Counted from the stretch's first letter, positions 35,088 through 46,228 are shown. The stretch: 64,000 nucleotides of DNA from Thermocoleostomius sinensis A174 (GCF_026802175.1 NZ_CP113797.1:655026-719025), one strand, 5' to 3'. Numbers and translations: made by a program. The notes: generated by a model not told the origin, from the sequence alone.

Positions 35088-36128
35088 CTATTTCTGCTTT
35101 TGCAACCGTCGCAGGGTTTGATACATTTCCGGCAATCGACTGAAGACAGCGGCGGCTTTGACGAACAACTTGTGCGGAATGGCTGGAATGCCTGTAACGA
35201 TCGCACCAGCTTCTACATCATGATGCACGCCGGCCTTGGCCGAGGCAATAGCCCCATCACCAATTTTGACATGATCTACAATACCGACTTGCCCCGCTAA
35301 AATTACCCGCTTACCCAAGGTTACGGCTCCGGCTAAACCCACCTGCCCCGCCATAATGCAAGCTTCACCCACCTGACAACCATGCGCCACATGCACTAAA
35401 TTGTCGATTTTAGTATGGCGACCAATGCGAGTGGTTTCTAGTGCTGGTCGATCGATGGTGCTATTACAACCCACCTCCACCTCATCTTCTAGAATCACAT
35501 AGCCCGATTGCTGCATCTTGAACCAGCCTGCGGAAGTGGGCACAAAGCCAAACCCCTCTGCTCCAATTACCGCTCCACTGTGAATGACACAGTCTTTGCC
35601 AATTCGTGTGCGTTCGTGGATTGTGCAGTTAGCGTGCAACACTGTTCGATCGCCAATGATCACATCGGGATAAATCACCACGTTGGGATGAATGCAAACA
35701 TCAGCACCAATCGTCGCTCCTGCTTGAATCACCACATGTGCCCCGATCGCTACGTTTTTCCCTAATTGCACCGATGGATGAATCACCGCGGTCGGATGAA
35801 TGCTGGGTTCTAGCTGAAATGGCTGATAGAACACAGCAATCGTTTCCGCAAACAACTTGCGTGGCTGATCGGAGGCGACCCAGGCAATCTCGCGATCGGT
35901 GGCTTTCGTTTGCAGCGCACCATCCAAGGGCAAAATTAGAGCACTGGCCCCCGTTGAGTCGATCGCCGAGGCAAATTTGTTGCCATCAATGTAGCTGATG
36001 GTTCCTGGCTGGGCCTGCTCCACTTGAGCCACGCCAGTAATGTCTGGGTCGCAGGCAGGGTTTATTACCAGGCTATGATTTTCGCTTTGTGCTAACGCTT
36101 GCAGCAATTCACTAAATTTCATTCCCAA
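35088..36128 (-). CDS. lpxD: UDP-3-O-acylglucosamine N-acyltransferase
   Basis: Adds the second (amide-linked) acyl chain in lipid A synthesis, using acyl-ACP. The 346-residue protein has the N-terminal uridine-binding domain (1-100, EIAWVASDQPRKLF) and a left-handed beta helix of hexapeptide repeats (about 105-315) with the catalytic His in NLVHVAHGCQVGE and the signature IGAEGFGFVP. The C-terminal helix is present. It is convergent with the GH13 gene and divergent from the ACT gene. No other lpx genes are nearby. Confidence 0.94.
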   Translation of the reverse strand: MGMKFSELLQALAQSENHSLVINPACDPDITGVAQVEQAQPGTISYIDGNKFASAIDSTGASALILPLDGALQTKATDREIAWVASDQPRKLFAETIAVFYQPFQLEPSIHPTAVIHPSVQLGKNVAIGAHVVIQAGATIGADVCIHPNVVIYPDVIIGDRTVLHANCTIHERTRIGKDCVIHSGAVIGAEGFGFVPTSAGWFKMQQSGYVILEDEVEVGCNSTIDRPALETTRIGRHTKIDNLVHVAHGCQVGEACIMAGQVGLAGAVTLGKRVILAGQVGIVDHVKIGDGAIASAKAGVHHDVEAGAIVTGIPAIPHKLFVKAAAVFSRLPEMYQTLRRLQKQK

Positions 36129-36189
36129 CTCCTCACCACTTTCACTCAGAATACAATCGATTAGAGTACACCAGCCAAAATGCGAAGTA

Positions 36190-36600
36190 ATGTCAGGAGA
36201 AACGAATCTCGATATTTTGTTACGATCGATGCAGCCAATTCTTCACGACAGAGAGTATGTCTTTTGCAGCATTCGTGATCAAAATTACCGTAATTTTAAC
36301 GTTGATCCGGTTTGTCTATTCAAAGAAGATGAAGGGCTGACGCTGATTCTCGATCGCCAGCAAGCCGATGCAGCCGGTCTACCTTATATCTCCGTATTTT
36401 GCATGATTACACTTTCTGTTCATTCCAGCTTAGAGGCAGTTGGATTTCTGGCAACCATTACTAATAAATTAGCTGCACATGGTATCAGCACCAATCTTGT
36501 TTCTGCCTATTATCATGATCATTTGTTTGTTCCTGCCTTGCGCGCTCAAGAAGTGATGGCGTTACTTCAGGAGCTTGCGAGGTGTGCTAATAGATGGTGA
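36190..36600 (+). CDS. ACT-domain protein
   Basis: A 136-residue protein built of ACT-like modules (COG3602 type): SIRDQNYRNFNVDPVCLF and then ISVFCMITLSVHSSLEAVGF LATITNKLAAHGIS, with SAYYHDHLFVP as the last strand. ACT domains bind amino acids and regulate metabolism; this free-standing form has unknown ligand. The 3' end overlaps the convergent EamA gene by 39 bases. It is divergent from lpxD over a 61-base gap. Confidence 0.85.
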   Translation: MSGETNLDILLRSMQPILHDREYVFCSIRDQNYRNFNVDPVCLFKEDEGLTLILDRQQADAAGLPYISVFCMITLSVHSSLEAVGFLATITNKLAAHGISTNLVSAYYHDHLFVPALRAQEVMALLQELARCANRW

Positions 36601-37488
36601 GCTAATAGATAATATCAAAATTCCGATCAGAATCAACCCTGCCCCAATTAAGCTGACTAGGGAAAGATACTCGTTTAATAACAGCGCTGCGATCGCAGCA
36701 GCAAAAATTGGCGTCATTAGATTTAAAGCTGTAGTCAAAACCGGTGAAAGATGTTTGGCGGCATAACTGTAACACAACGTAGGAATGACGGTAGATAGCA
36801 CGCTTAAGCCCAGCGAAATTATGATCACATCGATGTTGAACCCAGAGATGAATGACTGTGGACTAGAAACTACTATTAGTGGAAGCATAACGCTGGAACC
36901 AATGGTAAAGGTTATAAACCCAACGAGCACTGGATTCAATAAGGGCTGGTTTTTAGCACATTGCTTAAACAATGAAGCATAGCTTAAGCTGACCACGGCC
37001 GACAACAACGCAAACCCTAGTCCAGTGAAATAAATTGACACATCACTTGTTTGTACCTGCACTTTTGGAAGCACAAACAGAACCAACCCACTAAAGGCTG
37101 TGACGGCTCCAATGGTTTCTAGAGATTTTAAAGCCTGACGCGCTGCCACTTTACCCACTACGCCTAACAGTGGAGACAGTCCAACCACCAACACCACATC
37201 GCTGACAGGAGCTAGTTGAAAGGCCCGAACGGCAAACAGATAATAAAATACCATCAAGCTAGACAATAAAATTACGATTGGTTGACAAATCAAAATTTTT
37301 AGTTGGCAATACAGCGATCGTCGTAGTAGCAGAATTGGCAGCAGCATCGCAAACGACACAGCGAGGCGAATTGCTAGAATCTCAAAAGTAGAGAACTGTG
37401 GCAATAGTTTGATGAACGTTCCAGTTAATCCCCAACCCAGTGCAGCCAAACAGCCTGAACTGAGCGCCAGGGTGCGAGTGTCTGGCAT
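36562..37488 (-). CDS. EamA/DMT-family transporter
   Basis: About 308 residues from the ATG at 37488, which follows GGAGA; a longer reading from 37677 has no membrane-like sequence and runs into the AraC gene. Ten transmembrane helices in two EamA repeats are visible, beginning LALSSGCLAALGWGLTGTFI. Members export amino acids, nucleosides or drugs. An AraC-family regulator gene lies 137 bases upstream on the same strand, so the pair probably forms a regulator-exporter unit. The C-terminal coding end overlaps the convergent ACT gene. Confidence 0.88.
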   Translation of the reverse strand: MPDTRTLALSSGCLAALGWGLTGTFIKLLPQFSTFEILAIRLAVSFAMLLPILLLRRSLYCQLKILICQPIVILLSSLMVFYYLFAVRAFQLAPVSDVVLVVGLSPLLGVVGKVAARQALKSLETIGAVTAFSGLVLFVLPKVQVQTSDVSIYFTGLGFALLSAVVSLSYASLFKQCAKNQPLLNPVLVGFITFTIGSSVMLPLIVVSSPQSFISGFNIDVIIISLGLSVLSTVIPTLCYSYAAKHLSPVLTTALNLMTPIFAAAIAALLLNEYLSLVSLIGAGLILIGILILSISSPSISTPRKLLK

Positions 37489-37625
37489 ATTGAATCTCCG
37501 AGCGAATGTGATCCGGTGGGCTAGCAACGCAAGGACAATCTGAAGTCGCTCTAGAATCGGTGGCGAATCGGTGGCGACAGCCAGAATATCCATCTTGCCC
37601 GTTACCGCTAGTTTCGAGGGGTGGT

Positions 37626-38474
37626 TTACCCAGACTTTATCTGAGTTCGGTATTGTCCAGGTGGAATGCCTACCCACGCTTTGAAGGTATGGGTGAAGTG
37701 GCTTTGATCGGTAAAGCCCAAGTCGATCGCAATCTCAGCTAACGATCGGTTTTGACACAGGTGGATTTTGGCATGGGCAATGCGTAAGGAAATGAGATAG
37801 GCATGGGGGGGCAGCCCGGTAGCTTTGCGAAATACTCGCGCTAGATGAAACGGACTTAAGCCACACACAGTCGATAAATCTTCTAATGATGGATCTTGCG
37901 CATAATAAACTTGCAGATAGTCTTTGATTTGTTTCACTGCGCGATGTTCGCGTCCAATCGTAAACTGATTGGGCTTGTGCCACACGGCATGACAAGTGAC
38001 TAAGGTTTGCAAAATTGCTAGCAACTGCGATTCTTGCTCTAACTGAATCGTTGTTTGAGGGTGGGCCAGTTGGGCATGAAACTGGGATATCTGACAAAAC
38101 AACGATCGATCGGCAATGATGGGGTCGGCAAAGAACGGCATGGCTATTGTGGTCTCTTCGGCTCCGATCGCTCGCTGCAACAGGTCGATCGCCGGATAAA
38201 TCACCTGAAAGCTCCATCCGGCAGCAGTGGCAGCCCAGTTGCTGTGCCCTTCATCTGGCTGAAACACCACCAAGCTACCAGTAGGTGCAATGTGCGTTGT
38301 CCCGCGATAGCGAACTGCTTCTACGCCCCCCACAATGATGCCCAGGCAAAATTCTTCATGCACATGCCGAGCAAAGGTGTGAGTTCGATAGGTAGCATGG
38401 AGAACCTCTAAATTCTCAAGGGCTGGCAACTGCCATGCCTTGGCTTGTTCCTGCTTGGCAAATGGTTTGTTCAT
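37626..38474 (-). CDS. AraC-family transcriptional regulator
   Basis: About 282 residues from the ATG at 38474. Residues about 20-130 form a cupin sensor domain (HVHEEFCLGIIVGGVEAVRYRG type, with HVHEE metal/ligand motif) and residues about 180-280 the double helix-turn-helix: SLEDLSTVCGLSPFHLARVF and SLAEIAIDLGFTDQSHFTHT FKAWVGIPPGQYR. This arrangement is typical of AraC regulators that govern a neighbouring exporter; the EamA gene directly downstream is the obvious target. The inducer is unknown. Confidence 0.92.
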   Translation of the reverse strand: MNKPFAKQEQAKAWQLPALENLEVLHATYRTHTFARHVHEEFCLGIIVGGVEAVRYRGTTHIAPTGSLVVFQPDEGHSNWAATAAGWSFQVIYPAIDLLQRAIGAEETTIAMPFFADPIIADRSLFCQISQFHAQLAHPQTTIQLEQESQLLAILQTLVTCHAVWHKPNQFTIGREHRAVKQIKDYLQVYYAQDPSLEDLSTVCGLSPFHLARVFRKATGLPPHAYLISLRIAHAKIHLCQNRSLAEIAIDLGFTDQSHFTHTFKAWVGIPPGQYRTQIKSG

Positions 38475-38732
38475 CCCACATGCTCTCAATGCTGAAACCT
38501 ATCGTAGATGGTGTCTTGATTTGCGTCTTGTAAATTCTTGCGGGTCTTGGTTATCACAGTCGGAGCTATCACAGTCGAACTGATCCACCATTGCCGAGTG
38601 GTATGTCCGACAGCTTCATCTAGCCTCTAGCAAGCAATTTTGCCAATTCACCTTGCTGTTTGCTTCCCTGTTCTAGTTCTCTTGCCTATACTAAGGTGGG
38701 CGATTGATAAGGCGGGCGACCGATCGAACTTC

Positions 38733-40496
38733 ATGTTGGGACAATTGCTAGATGGGCGATATTTAATTCTTTCCAAGCTCGGTGAAGGCGCGTTTGGAGA
38801 AACCTATTTAGCCAGAGATCAGAAGCGACCCAGGGAACCTCGCTGTGTCGTGAAGCGCCTCAAACCTGGCGTAACCGATTTTCGGATTCTGGATTTTTTT
38901 GAACAAGAAGCGGATGTGCTGGAGCGATTGGGACGTCATCCCCAAATTCCTCGACTGTTGGCCCATTTCGCCGTCGAGCAAGAACTATTTATCATTCAGG
39001 ACTACATAGAAGGGCACTCGCTGCGCAAGGAAATTCGTCCAGGGCGTCGTCTCAACCAAGATCATGTGGTGCGAATGCTACATGACATCTTGGAAATTTT
39101 GGTCTTCGTTCATGAAAATGGAGTGATTCACCGCGACATTAAGCCCGAAAATGTGATGCGCCGCCCCGATGGAAAATTGGTTTTGATCGATTTTGGTGCA
39201 GTGAAAGAATTTAGTACCATGACGGTCAATCCGATCGGGCAAGTGGCCACCTCGGTTGTTATTGGCACGATGGGATACATGCCCACCGAACAGGCTAAAG
39301 GGAAACCCCGCCTGTGCAGCGATGTCTATGCGGTTGGTATGATCGCGGTGGAAGCCTTGAGTGGGGTATATCCTCTGTCGCTGCCCGAAGATCCCTACAC
39401 AGGCGACATCATCTGGCGCGATCAAGTAGAAATCGACGATCGCTTTGCCGATGTGCTGCAAACGATGGTGCGCGATCGCTATGCCCAACGCTATCCATCG
39501 GCGCGGGAAGCACTGCAAGCCTTGAAGCAAGCGGTAGAATTGCCGCCCTCTTCTCCTTGGATAGGAACCCTACACCCGACCAAACCCGCTGCCACGTTGC
39601 TTCAGCACATTGTTGAACAAGATCCCCTGATCAACGTGTTGACCATGAACTTGGATGTGCTGAGTGTGAACGTGTTTGGTCAAGAAACCGTGCGTCGAGC
39701 CGGAGAGGTAGAATTTTTTACCGAAGAACTGGGGAACGGCACAATTATGGAAATGGTAGCGATTCCTGGTGGCGATTTTTTGATGGGAATGCCCGCCGAT
39801 CGCAGTGTGGAAAGCGTCGAAAGCCCCCAACATGCTGTTACCATCGAACCGTTTTTCATGGGGATGTTTCCCGTCACTCAAGCCCAATGGAAAGCCGTAG
39901 CTGCCCTACCCAAAGTCCGTATTGATCTCAATCCCGATCCATCCCGATTCAAAAGCCCCGATCGCCCCGTGGAAATGGTGTCTTGGTACGATGCGATCGA
40001 GTTCTGCCAACGGATATCGCGCCGCACCAAACGCACCTACCGCTTACCCTCCGAAGCCGAGTGGGAATATGCCTGTCGCGCTGGCACATTAACGCCGTTT
40101 CATTTTGGCGAAACCATCACCCCAGATTTGGCCAACTACAATGGCAACTTGACCTATGAAGACGGACCAAAGGGCGTTTACCGCGAGCAAACTACTCCAA
40201 TCGGCAGCTTTCCCGCTAATGCGTTTGGGCTACACGACATGCACGGCAATATTTGGGAGTGGTGCGCTGATCACTGGCACGACAATTACGAAGGCGCGCC
40301 CAGCAATGGTCAACCGTGGCTGGTAGACGATCCGGATGCTCCTCGTCTGTTGCGGGGTGGAGCTTGGAATAAAGACCCCGGAGCTTGCCGATCGACCTAT
40401 CGCGATCGCGATCTTCCCACCACCCGCAATAAATTCATTGGCTTCCGCGTCGTTTGCGACGTGACTGAAGGAGAGAAGAAGAAAGGTAAGAGATGA
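38733..40496 (+). CDS. Ser/Thr protein kinase fused to FGE-sulfatase-like domain
   Basis: About 587 residues. An active eukaryotic-type kinase domain (8-290) shows GEGAFGET, Lys41, HRDIKPEN with catalytic Asp135 and DFGAVKEF with Asp153. Residues about 340-580 form a formylglycine-generating-enzyme-like (SUMF1) domain: MVAIPGGDFLMGMP, PVTQAQWKAVAALP, RLPSEAEWEYACRAGT, MHGNIWEWCADHW, LRGGAWNKDPGACRSTYRDR and KFIGFRVVC. It lacks the Cys pair of true FGE near GGAW, having only one Cys, so it is more likely a ligand-binding C-lectin-like module than an oxidase. Kinase-FGE fusions recur in filamentous cyanobacteria; targets are unknown. ATG 38733 starts at the kinase; the TTG at 38640 would add an unlikely leader. 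Confidence 0.9.
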   Translation: MLGQLLDGRYLILSKLGEGAFGETYLARDQKRPREPRCVVKRLKPGVTDFRILDFFEQEADVLERLGRHPQIPRLLAHFAVEQELFIIQDYIEGHSLRKEIRPGRRLNQDHVVRMLHDILEILVFVHENGVIHRDIKPENVMRRPDGKLVLIDFGAVKEFSTMTVNPIGQVATSVVIGTMGYMPTEQAKGKPRLCSDVYAVGMIAVEALSGVYPLSLPEDPYTGDIIWRDQVEIDDRFADVLQTMVRDRYAQRYPSAREALQALKQAVELPPSSPWIGTLHPTKPAATLLQHIVEQDPLINVLTMNLDVLSVNVFGQETVRRAGEVEFFTEELGNGTIMEMVAIPGGDFLMGMPADRSVESVESPQHAVTIEPFFMGMFPVTQAQWKAVAALPKVRIDLNPDPSRFKSPDRPVEMVSWYDAIEFCQRISRRTKRTYRLPSEAEWEYACRAGTLTPFHFGETITPDLANYNGNLTYEDGPKGVYREQTTPIGSFPANAFGLHDMHGNIWEWCADHWHDNYEGAPSNGQPWLVDDPDAPRLLRGGAWNKDPGACRSTYRDRDLPTTRNKFIGFRVVCDVTEGEKKKGKR

Positions 40497-40573
40497 GTTG
40501 ATGAATCGATAAGTAGATGGACAGGATGCATCCCAGTTGGGCAGTTCTCGGCTATTTCCTCCCCTCTAATCCC

Positions 40574-41629
40574 CTATGATCGCGCCCCGCGATAGCGCAA
40601 CTTTCGTTTAACGTTATACAGGCGCTTGAAATTAGGAATATCGCCCCGATGCCCCAGCACAATTACTGTATCGCCTGCATCTAGACGCACCTCATGTCCC
40701 GGATGGGTCAGAAACTCGCCATTGATCTTGCGCAAAGCGACAACAATAAACGTGCCTTTACCGCGTACCTCTAAATCAGCGATCGTACCGCCCACCAAGG
40801 GAGAATCGGCCGGAATACGTAGCTCATCGACTTGTACATCCATTTGGGCCAATAGCTCGTTTAAGCGGGCCCGATCTTCGTTTTGATCGAGAAACTGAAT
40901 TGTATTAGGATGCGTGATCAAGTTGGCCATGCGCATACCGCTAATGCTGGCGGGTGAGACCACATGATTGGCCCCGGCTAACAACAGTTTTTTCTCGGTA
41001 GACGGCAATTCTCCCCGCGCCACAATCGTCAGTTGTGGATTTAACCCGCGTGCCGTTAAGGTAATGAACACATTCAGGGCATCATCTGGCAAGACAGTAG
41101 CCAGGGTTTTCGCCCGTTCAATGCCCGCTGTCTGCAATACCTGCTCATCCGATGCATTGCCTTGACAAACGCGATAGCCCAATTCCTCCGCATCGGTCAG
41201 TCGCTCCGGGTCTTGGTCAATAATGACAAACGGCTGATTGGCTGCCGCCAGTTTGTGCGCTAACACTTGCCCAATGCGTCCATATCCACAAACGATCGTA
41301 TGCTCTTGCAAATTGGCAATATCGCGGGTTTTACGGCGCTGTTCTAGTACCTGTTTAATTTCTCCCTCGGCAATCATTTGAATAAATCCTCCTACGGTAT
41401 ACGCCGCCGAGCCATAACCTGCCACAATCACAAAGATTGTGAAAATCCGCTGTGCTGGAGATTGCACCGGGCAAATCTCGCCGTAGCCTACTCCAAACAC
41501 TGTAATGATCACCATGTAAACAGACGTAATCAACGGGCACTGAAGCAAGGTATAGCCCGTAATCGCTATCAGCAAGGTGCTGATGAAGAAAACAGTGCCA
41601 ACCAGAATGCGTTGGAGCGGCGACTGCAT
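40574..41629 (-). CDS. Potassium channel with RCK (TrkA) domains
   Basis: A 351-residue two-transmembrane K+ channel. The pore helix and selectivity filter read ITVFGVGYGE, between TM1 (about 8-30) and TM2 (about 62-85). The cytoplasmic RCK-N domain begins HTIVCGYGRIGQVLA (NAD-type Rossmann fold) and RCK-C spans about 265-340 (LEVRGKGTFIVVALRK, LDAGDTVIVLGHRGD). Such MthK/GsuK-like channels open in response to Ca2+ or nucleotides and set membrane potential or K+ balance. It is divergent from rpsO. Confidence 0.93.
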   Translation of the reverse strand: MQSPLQRILVGTVFFISTLLIAITGYTLLQCPLITSVYMVIITVFGVGYGEICPVQSPAQRIFTIFVIVAGYGSAAYTVGGFIQMIAEGEIKQVLEQRRKTRDIANLQEHTIVCGYGRIGQVLAHKLAAANQPFVIIDQDPERLTDAEELGYRVCQGNASDEQVLQTAGIERAKTLATVLPDDALNVFITLTARGLNPQLTIVARGELPSTEKKLLLAGANHVVSPASISGMRMANLITHPNTIQFLDQNEDRARLNELLAQMDVQVDELRIPADSPLVGGTIADLEVRGKGTFIVVALRKINGEFLTHPGHEVRLDAGDTVIVLGHRGDIPNFKRLYNVKRKLRYRGARS

Positions 41630-41946
41630 GAGTAAAGCCTCACAGGGTAGGAGCCAAACCTTATGGTGCTATTTCACGTTGCTCAAACTTTGCTATTTCT
41701 AGCTGCCAGATGGTGTGCTTTTAAGCCAACCGTTGCCGCAGTTGCTTTGAGATTAAGCGACCGAACTAGACTCTACTGTTGAGTGATGGCTAAATGTAGT
41801 GCTTTTAAGCACAGTGTCCCCAAGAATACTCATTTGAATGCCAAACAATAGCGTTGACTTCATTCTCACATCTTTTACCCCAATCGATGAAGCAGGTATG
41901 ATAGTATGGTTGACTGCATGAGAATTGATAGGAATAGACTGAATTC
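41630..41946. other. 317-base divergent promoter region between K+ channel gene and rpsO
   Basis: Besides the two GTGCTTTTAAGC sites noted separately, the right half should hold the rpsO promoter (TTGACTTCATTC at about 41853 and TATGATAG near 41899 are candidate elements but are too far apart for one promoter). No gene seen. Confidence 0.45.
41715..41812. promoter_or_regulatory. Paired near-palindromes GTGCTTTTAAGCAC
   Basis: A perfect 6-2-6 dyad GTGCTTTTAAGCAC lies at 41799-41812; a second copy sharing 12 of 14 bases lies at 41715-41728, 84 bases away. Both are in the gap between the K+ channel gene and rpsO. A dimeric regulator could bind them; identity unknown. Confidence 0.35.
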
Positions 41947-42216
41947 ATGGCACTACTGCAAGATCGTAAGCAAGAGATTATCTCCGAGTACCAAATTCAC
42001 GACACGGATACGGGGTCTGCCGATGTGCAGGTGGCGATGCTGACCGAGCGCATCAACAAACTTAGCCTTCATCTTCAGCAAAACAAGAAAGATCATGCCT
42101 CTCGCCGGGGGTTGCTGAAAATGATTGGTCAGCGCAAGCGTCTTTTGGCTTACATCCAGAAACAAGATCAGGAACGCTATCGCGCTTTGATTGGGCGTTT
42201 AGGTATCCGGGGTTAA
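41947..42216 (+). CDS. rpsO: 30S ribosomal protein S15
   Basis: An 89-residue primary 16S rRNA-binding protein. It shows the full S15 signature: [39 protein letters not shown] and [16 protein letters not shown]. It leads the operon rpsO-pam68-aroF (gaps of 8 and 5 bases). Confidence 0.98.
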   Translation: MALLQDRKQEIISEYQIHDTDTGSADVQVAMLTERINKLSLHLQQNKKDHASRRGLLKMIGQRKRLLAYIQKQDQERYRALIGRLGIRG

Positions 42217-42224
42217 GATTTGCT

Positions 42225-42767
42225 ATGTCTCCCAAGTTGCCCGATTCAAGCTCTAGTTCATCAGATGCTGATCGCCAGCCCCTGCCCTTCGAGCCAGTCA
42301 AAAGCCGCAAGCAAGTCGCTCGCAAACCTGAACAAAGAGTTGCCAAATCCCCCACTGCTGTCCCAAAGCCAGCCGCATCTAGTTCATCTTCCCCTCGATT
42401 GAACGCTCACTCAACCGCTGGAATTCCAGAAAGGGTTAGCCGTCGCATGGTAAAGCGAATGGCAGTTTTTTGTGGACTGCCGACGTTCCTGGGGATGTCT
42501 ACGTTTGTGGTCAGCTATCTCGTCATCGCTAATGATCTCTATGCAGTCCCTACCTATGCTGTGTTGCTGGTAAGTTTGGGCTTTTTTGGTCTGGGTGTTG
42601 TGGGTTTAAGCTACGGGGCGCTGTCGGCCTCATGGGATGAAGACATACCAGGCAGTCGGTTGGGGTTTGCTGAGTTTGCAACAAATTGGGGACGGATGAC
42701 CGGGACTTGGCAGGCGCAACGAAAAGCGGCACGGGAAGCAGCACGTAACAATCCTAAACGAGGGTAG
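42225..42767 (+). CDS. pam68: PAM68 family photosystem II assembly protein
   Basis: A 180-residue protein with a disordered, Ser/Lys-rich N-terminus (1-68), then a basic segment (IPERVSRRMVKRMAVFCGLP) entering two transmembrane helices (about 78-100 and 108-130), and a conserved stroma/cytoplasm-facing C-terminus with SASWDEDIPGSRLGFAEFATN. This is the PAM68 family, needed for photosystem II core assembly and chlorophyll insertion into CP47. Its position right behind rpsO is a known cyanobacterial arrangement and suggests coupling with translation. Confidence 0.9.
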   Translation: MSPKLPDSSSSSSDADRQPLPFEPVKSRKQVARKPEQRVAKSPTAVPKPAASSSSSPRLNAHSTAGIPERVSRRMVKRMAVFCGLPTFLGMSTFVVSYLVIANDLYAVPTYAVLLVSLGFFGLGVVGLSYGALSASWDEDIPGSRLGFAEFATNWGRMTGTWQAQRKAAREAARNNPKRG

Positions 42768-42772
42768 AAACC

Positions 42773-43834
42773 ATGATCGTGGTCATGAAAGTTGGTGCTC
42801 CTGATGAGGAAGTGGCTCGGCTCAATCAGGAGTTTCAGTCCTGGGGACTGACACCAGAAACGATTGTGGGCAAACACAAAACCGTAATTGGTTTAGTGGG
42901 AGACACGATCGATCTAGATGCCCTACAAATGCAGGATATGAGTCCCTGGATTGAACAGGTATTGCGGGTAGAGAAGCCGTTCAAGCGGGTCAGCCGCGAG
43001 TATCGTCATGGTGAACCCAGTGAGGTGATGGTGCCTACTCCTAATGACGTCATCCCGTTTAGCGAACAGGCGCCGATTGTGGTGGTGGCCGGTCCTTGCT
43101 CGGTGGAAAACGAAGCCATGATAATTGAAACGGCCCAGCGCGTCAAGGCATCAGGTGCTCAATTTCTGCGGGGCGGCGCTTACAAGCCGCGTACCTCGCC
43201 CTATGCTTTTCAAGGTCACGGCGAAAGCGCCTTGGAATTGCTGGCAGCGGCACGAGCGGCCAGTGGCTTGGGCATTATTACCGAGGTGATGGACACTGCT
43301 GATCTTGACAGAATTGCGGAAGTAGCCGACGTGCTTCAGGTGGGCGCTCGCAACATGCAGAATTTTTCGCTGTTGAAGAAGGTGGGGGCGCAAGATAAGC
43401 CAGTACTGCTAAAGCGCGGCATGTCTGCCACGATCGACGAGTGGTTGATGGCAGCAGAATATATTTTGGCAGCTGGCAATCCCAATGTGATTTTGTGCGA
43501 GCGTGGTATTCGCACCTTCGATCGACAATATGCCCGCAATACCTTAGATCTCGCTGTCATTCCAGTGCTGCGATCGTTGACGCATCTGCCAATCATGATT
43601 GATCCTAGCCACGGCACGGGGAAAGCTGAATATGTCCCGGCGATGGCAATGGCAGCCATTGCAGCAGGCACAGATGCGTTGATGATTGAAGTGCACCCCA
43701 ACCCTGCCAAAGCGCTTTCGGATGGACCCCAATCCCTCACTCCAGAGCGCTTCGATCGACTCATGCAAGCAGAATTATCGCTGATTGGGCAGGCGACAGG
43801 GCGCTGGCCAAAACCTGCGGCAATGGCTCTCTAG
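42773..43834 (+). CDS. aroF: 3-Deoxy-7-phosphoheptulonate synthase
   Basis: Catalyses the first step of the shikimate pathway from phosphoenolpyruvate and erythrose 4-phosphate. The 353-residue protein is the type I-beta form: an N-terminal ferredoxin-like regulatory domain (1-70, MIVVMKVGAPDEEVARLNQ) followed by the TIM barrel with VVAGPCSVEN, FLRGGAYKPRTSPYAFQG, VGARNMQNFSLLK, VLLKRGMSATIDEWL, LCERGIRTFD and PIMIDPSHGTGK. The metal ligands Cys, His, Glu, Asp are in place. It is the last gene of the rpsO-pam68-aroF run. Confidence 0.95.
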   Translation: MIVVMKVGAPDEEVARLNQEFQSWGLTPETIVGKHKTVIGLVGDTIDLDALQMQDMSPWIEQVLRVEKPFKRVSREYRHGEPSEVMVPTPNDVIPFSEQAPIVVVAGPCSVENEAMIIETAQRVKASGAQFLRGGAYKPRTSPYAFQGHGESALELLAAARAASGLGIITEVMDTADLDRIAEVADVLQVGARNMQNFSLLKKVGAQDKPVLLKRGMSATIDEWLMAAEYILAAGNPNVILCERGIRTFDRQYARNTLDLAVIPVLRSLTHLPIMIDPSHGTGKAEYVPAMAMAAIAAGTDALMIEVHPNPAKALSDGPQSLTPERFDRLMQAELSLIGQATGRWPKPAAMAL

Positions 43835-44276
43835 TCCGTTCCGTCAAGATTGCCGATCATGCACAATTACATTAAAAAATTACATTAAATCGTAAGCCTG
43901 ACAGACTAGGACAACCAACGCCACTGCTTGCTGCTAGTTGCCTTAGTTATGACGGGAGCGGATGTTATTCCCCTTCAATTCGAAGAATAAGCCCTAGGAC
44001 GATCGGGTAAACTCACCCAATCGCTTTGGGATCAATTAAGCTAAGATCATTACGGCTTCTTTACACAAATGTTGGTGATATCACAAGGAAAACTTTGTTA
44101 AGAAGCTAGCCGATTTTAGATTCTGGAGTTCAGACGGAGATCGTTTAGAGATTTTGTCGGGTCGATCGCCTGTTCCTGATCTACCGCAGGTAGGAACGAA
44201 AACGATTGAAATTCCAGTTTCGATAATCCCCTATTAACCCTCATTGCCTATTCTCCATTCATACCGGAACTTTCTT
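43835..44276. other. 442-base gap upstream of typA
   Basis: No gene seen. Near 43860-43885 the word ATTACATTAAA is repeated in tandem. Bases 44172-44200 can form a hairpin (GTTC-CTGAT-CTACC with GGTAG-GAAC around a GCA loop) in the probable typA leader. The typA promoter is expected here. Confidence 0.45.
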
Positions 44277-46067
<1,791 letters not shown>

Positions 46068-46097
46068 TCGATCGAGTATTGGCTGGTGCTTTGCATG

Positions 46098-46124
46098 AGT
46101 AGGGTGGGGAAAGCTCACCCTGCT
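46098..46124 (+). terminator. Hairpin after typA
   Basis: AGTAGGGTG (46098-46106) pairs with CACCCTGCT (46116-46124), nine pairs with one T-G wobble and a nine-base loop, 31 bases past the typA stop. There is no clear T-run after it, so it could be a factor-dependent terminator or an RNA-stabilising stem. Confidence 0.4.
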
Positions 46125-46160
46125 GTAGTATGTCAGCAACGCCAATTAACCAAACGAACA

Positions 46161-46228
46161 AGAGGCAAACGCTTCAGGGCATGGTTGCAACACAAATGCC
46201 GCAATCACTTCCTCAATCGCTTGCCTCT
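46161..46228. ncRNA. Nested hairpin, possible small RNA between typA and psaJ
   Basis: Outer perfect arms AGAGGCAA (46161-46168) and TTGCCTCT (46221-46228) enclose an inner stem GGCAT (46178-46182) / ATGCC (46196-46200). The layout would fold on either strand. It lies between the 3' ends of two convergent genes. Evidence is structural only. Confidence 0.25.

Noticed and set aside
38733..40496. FGE-like domain as a diversity-generating retroelement target
   Set aside because: No reverse transcriptase, template repeat or adenine-mutated variable repeat was seen nearby.
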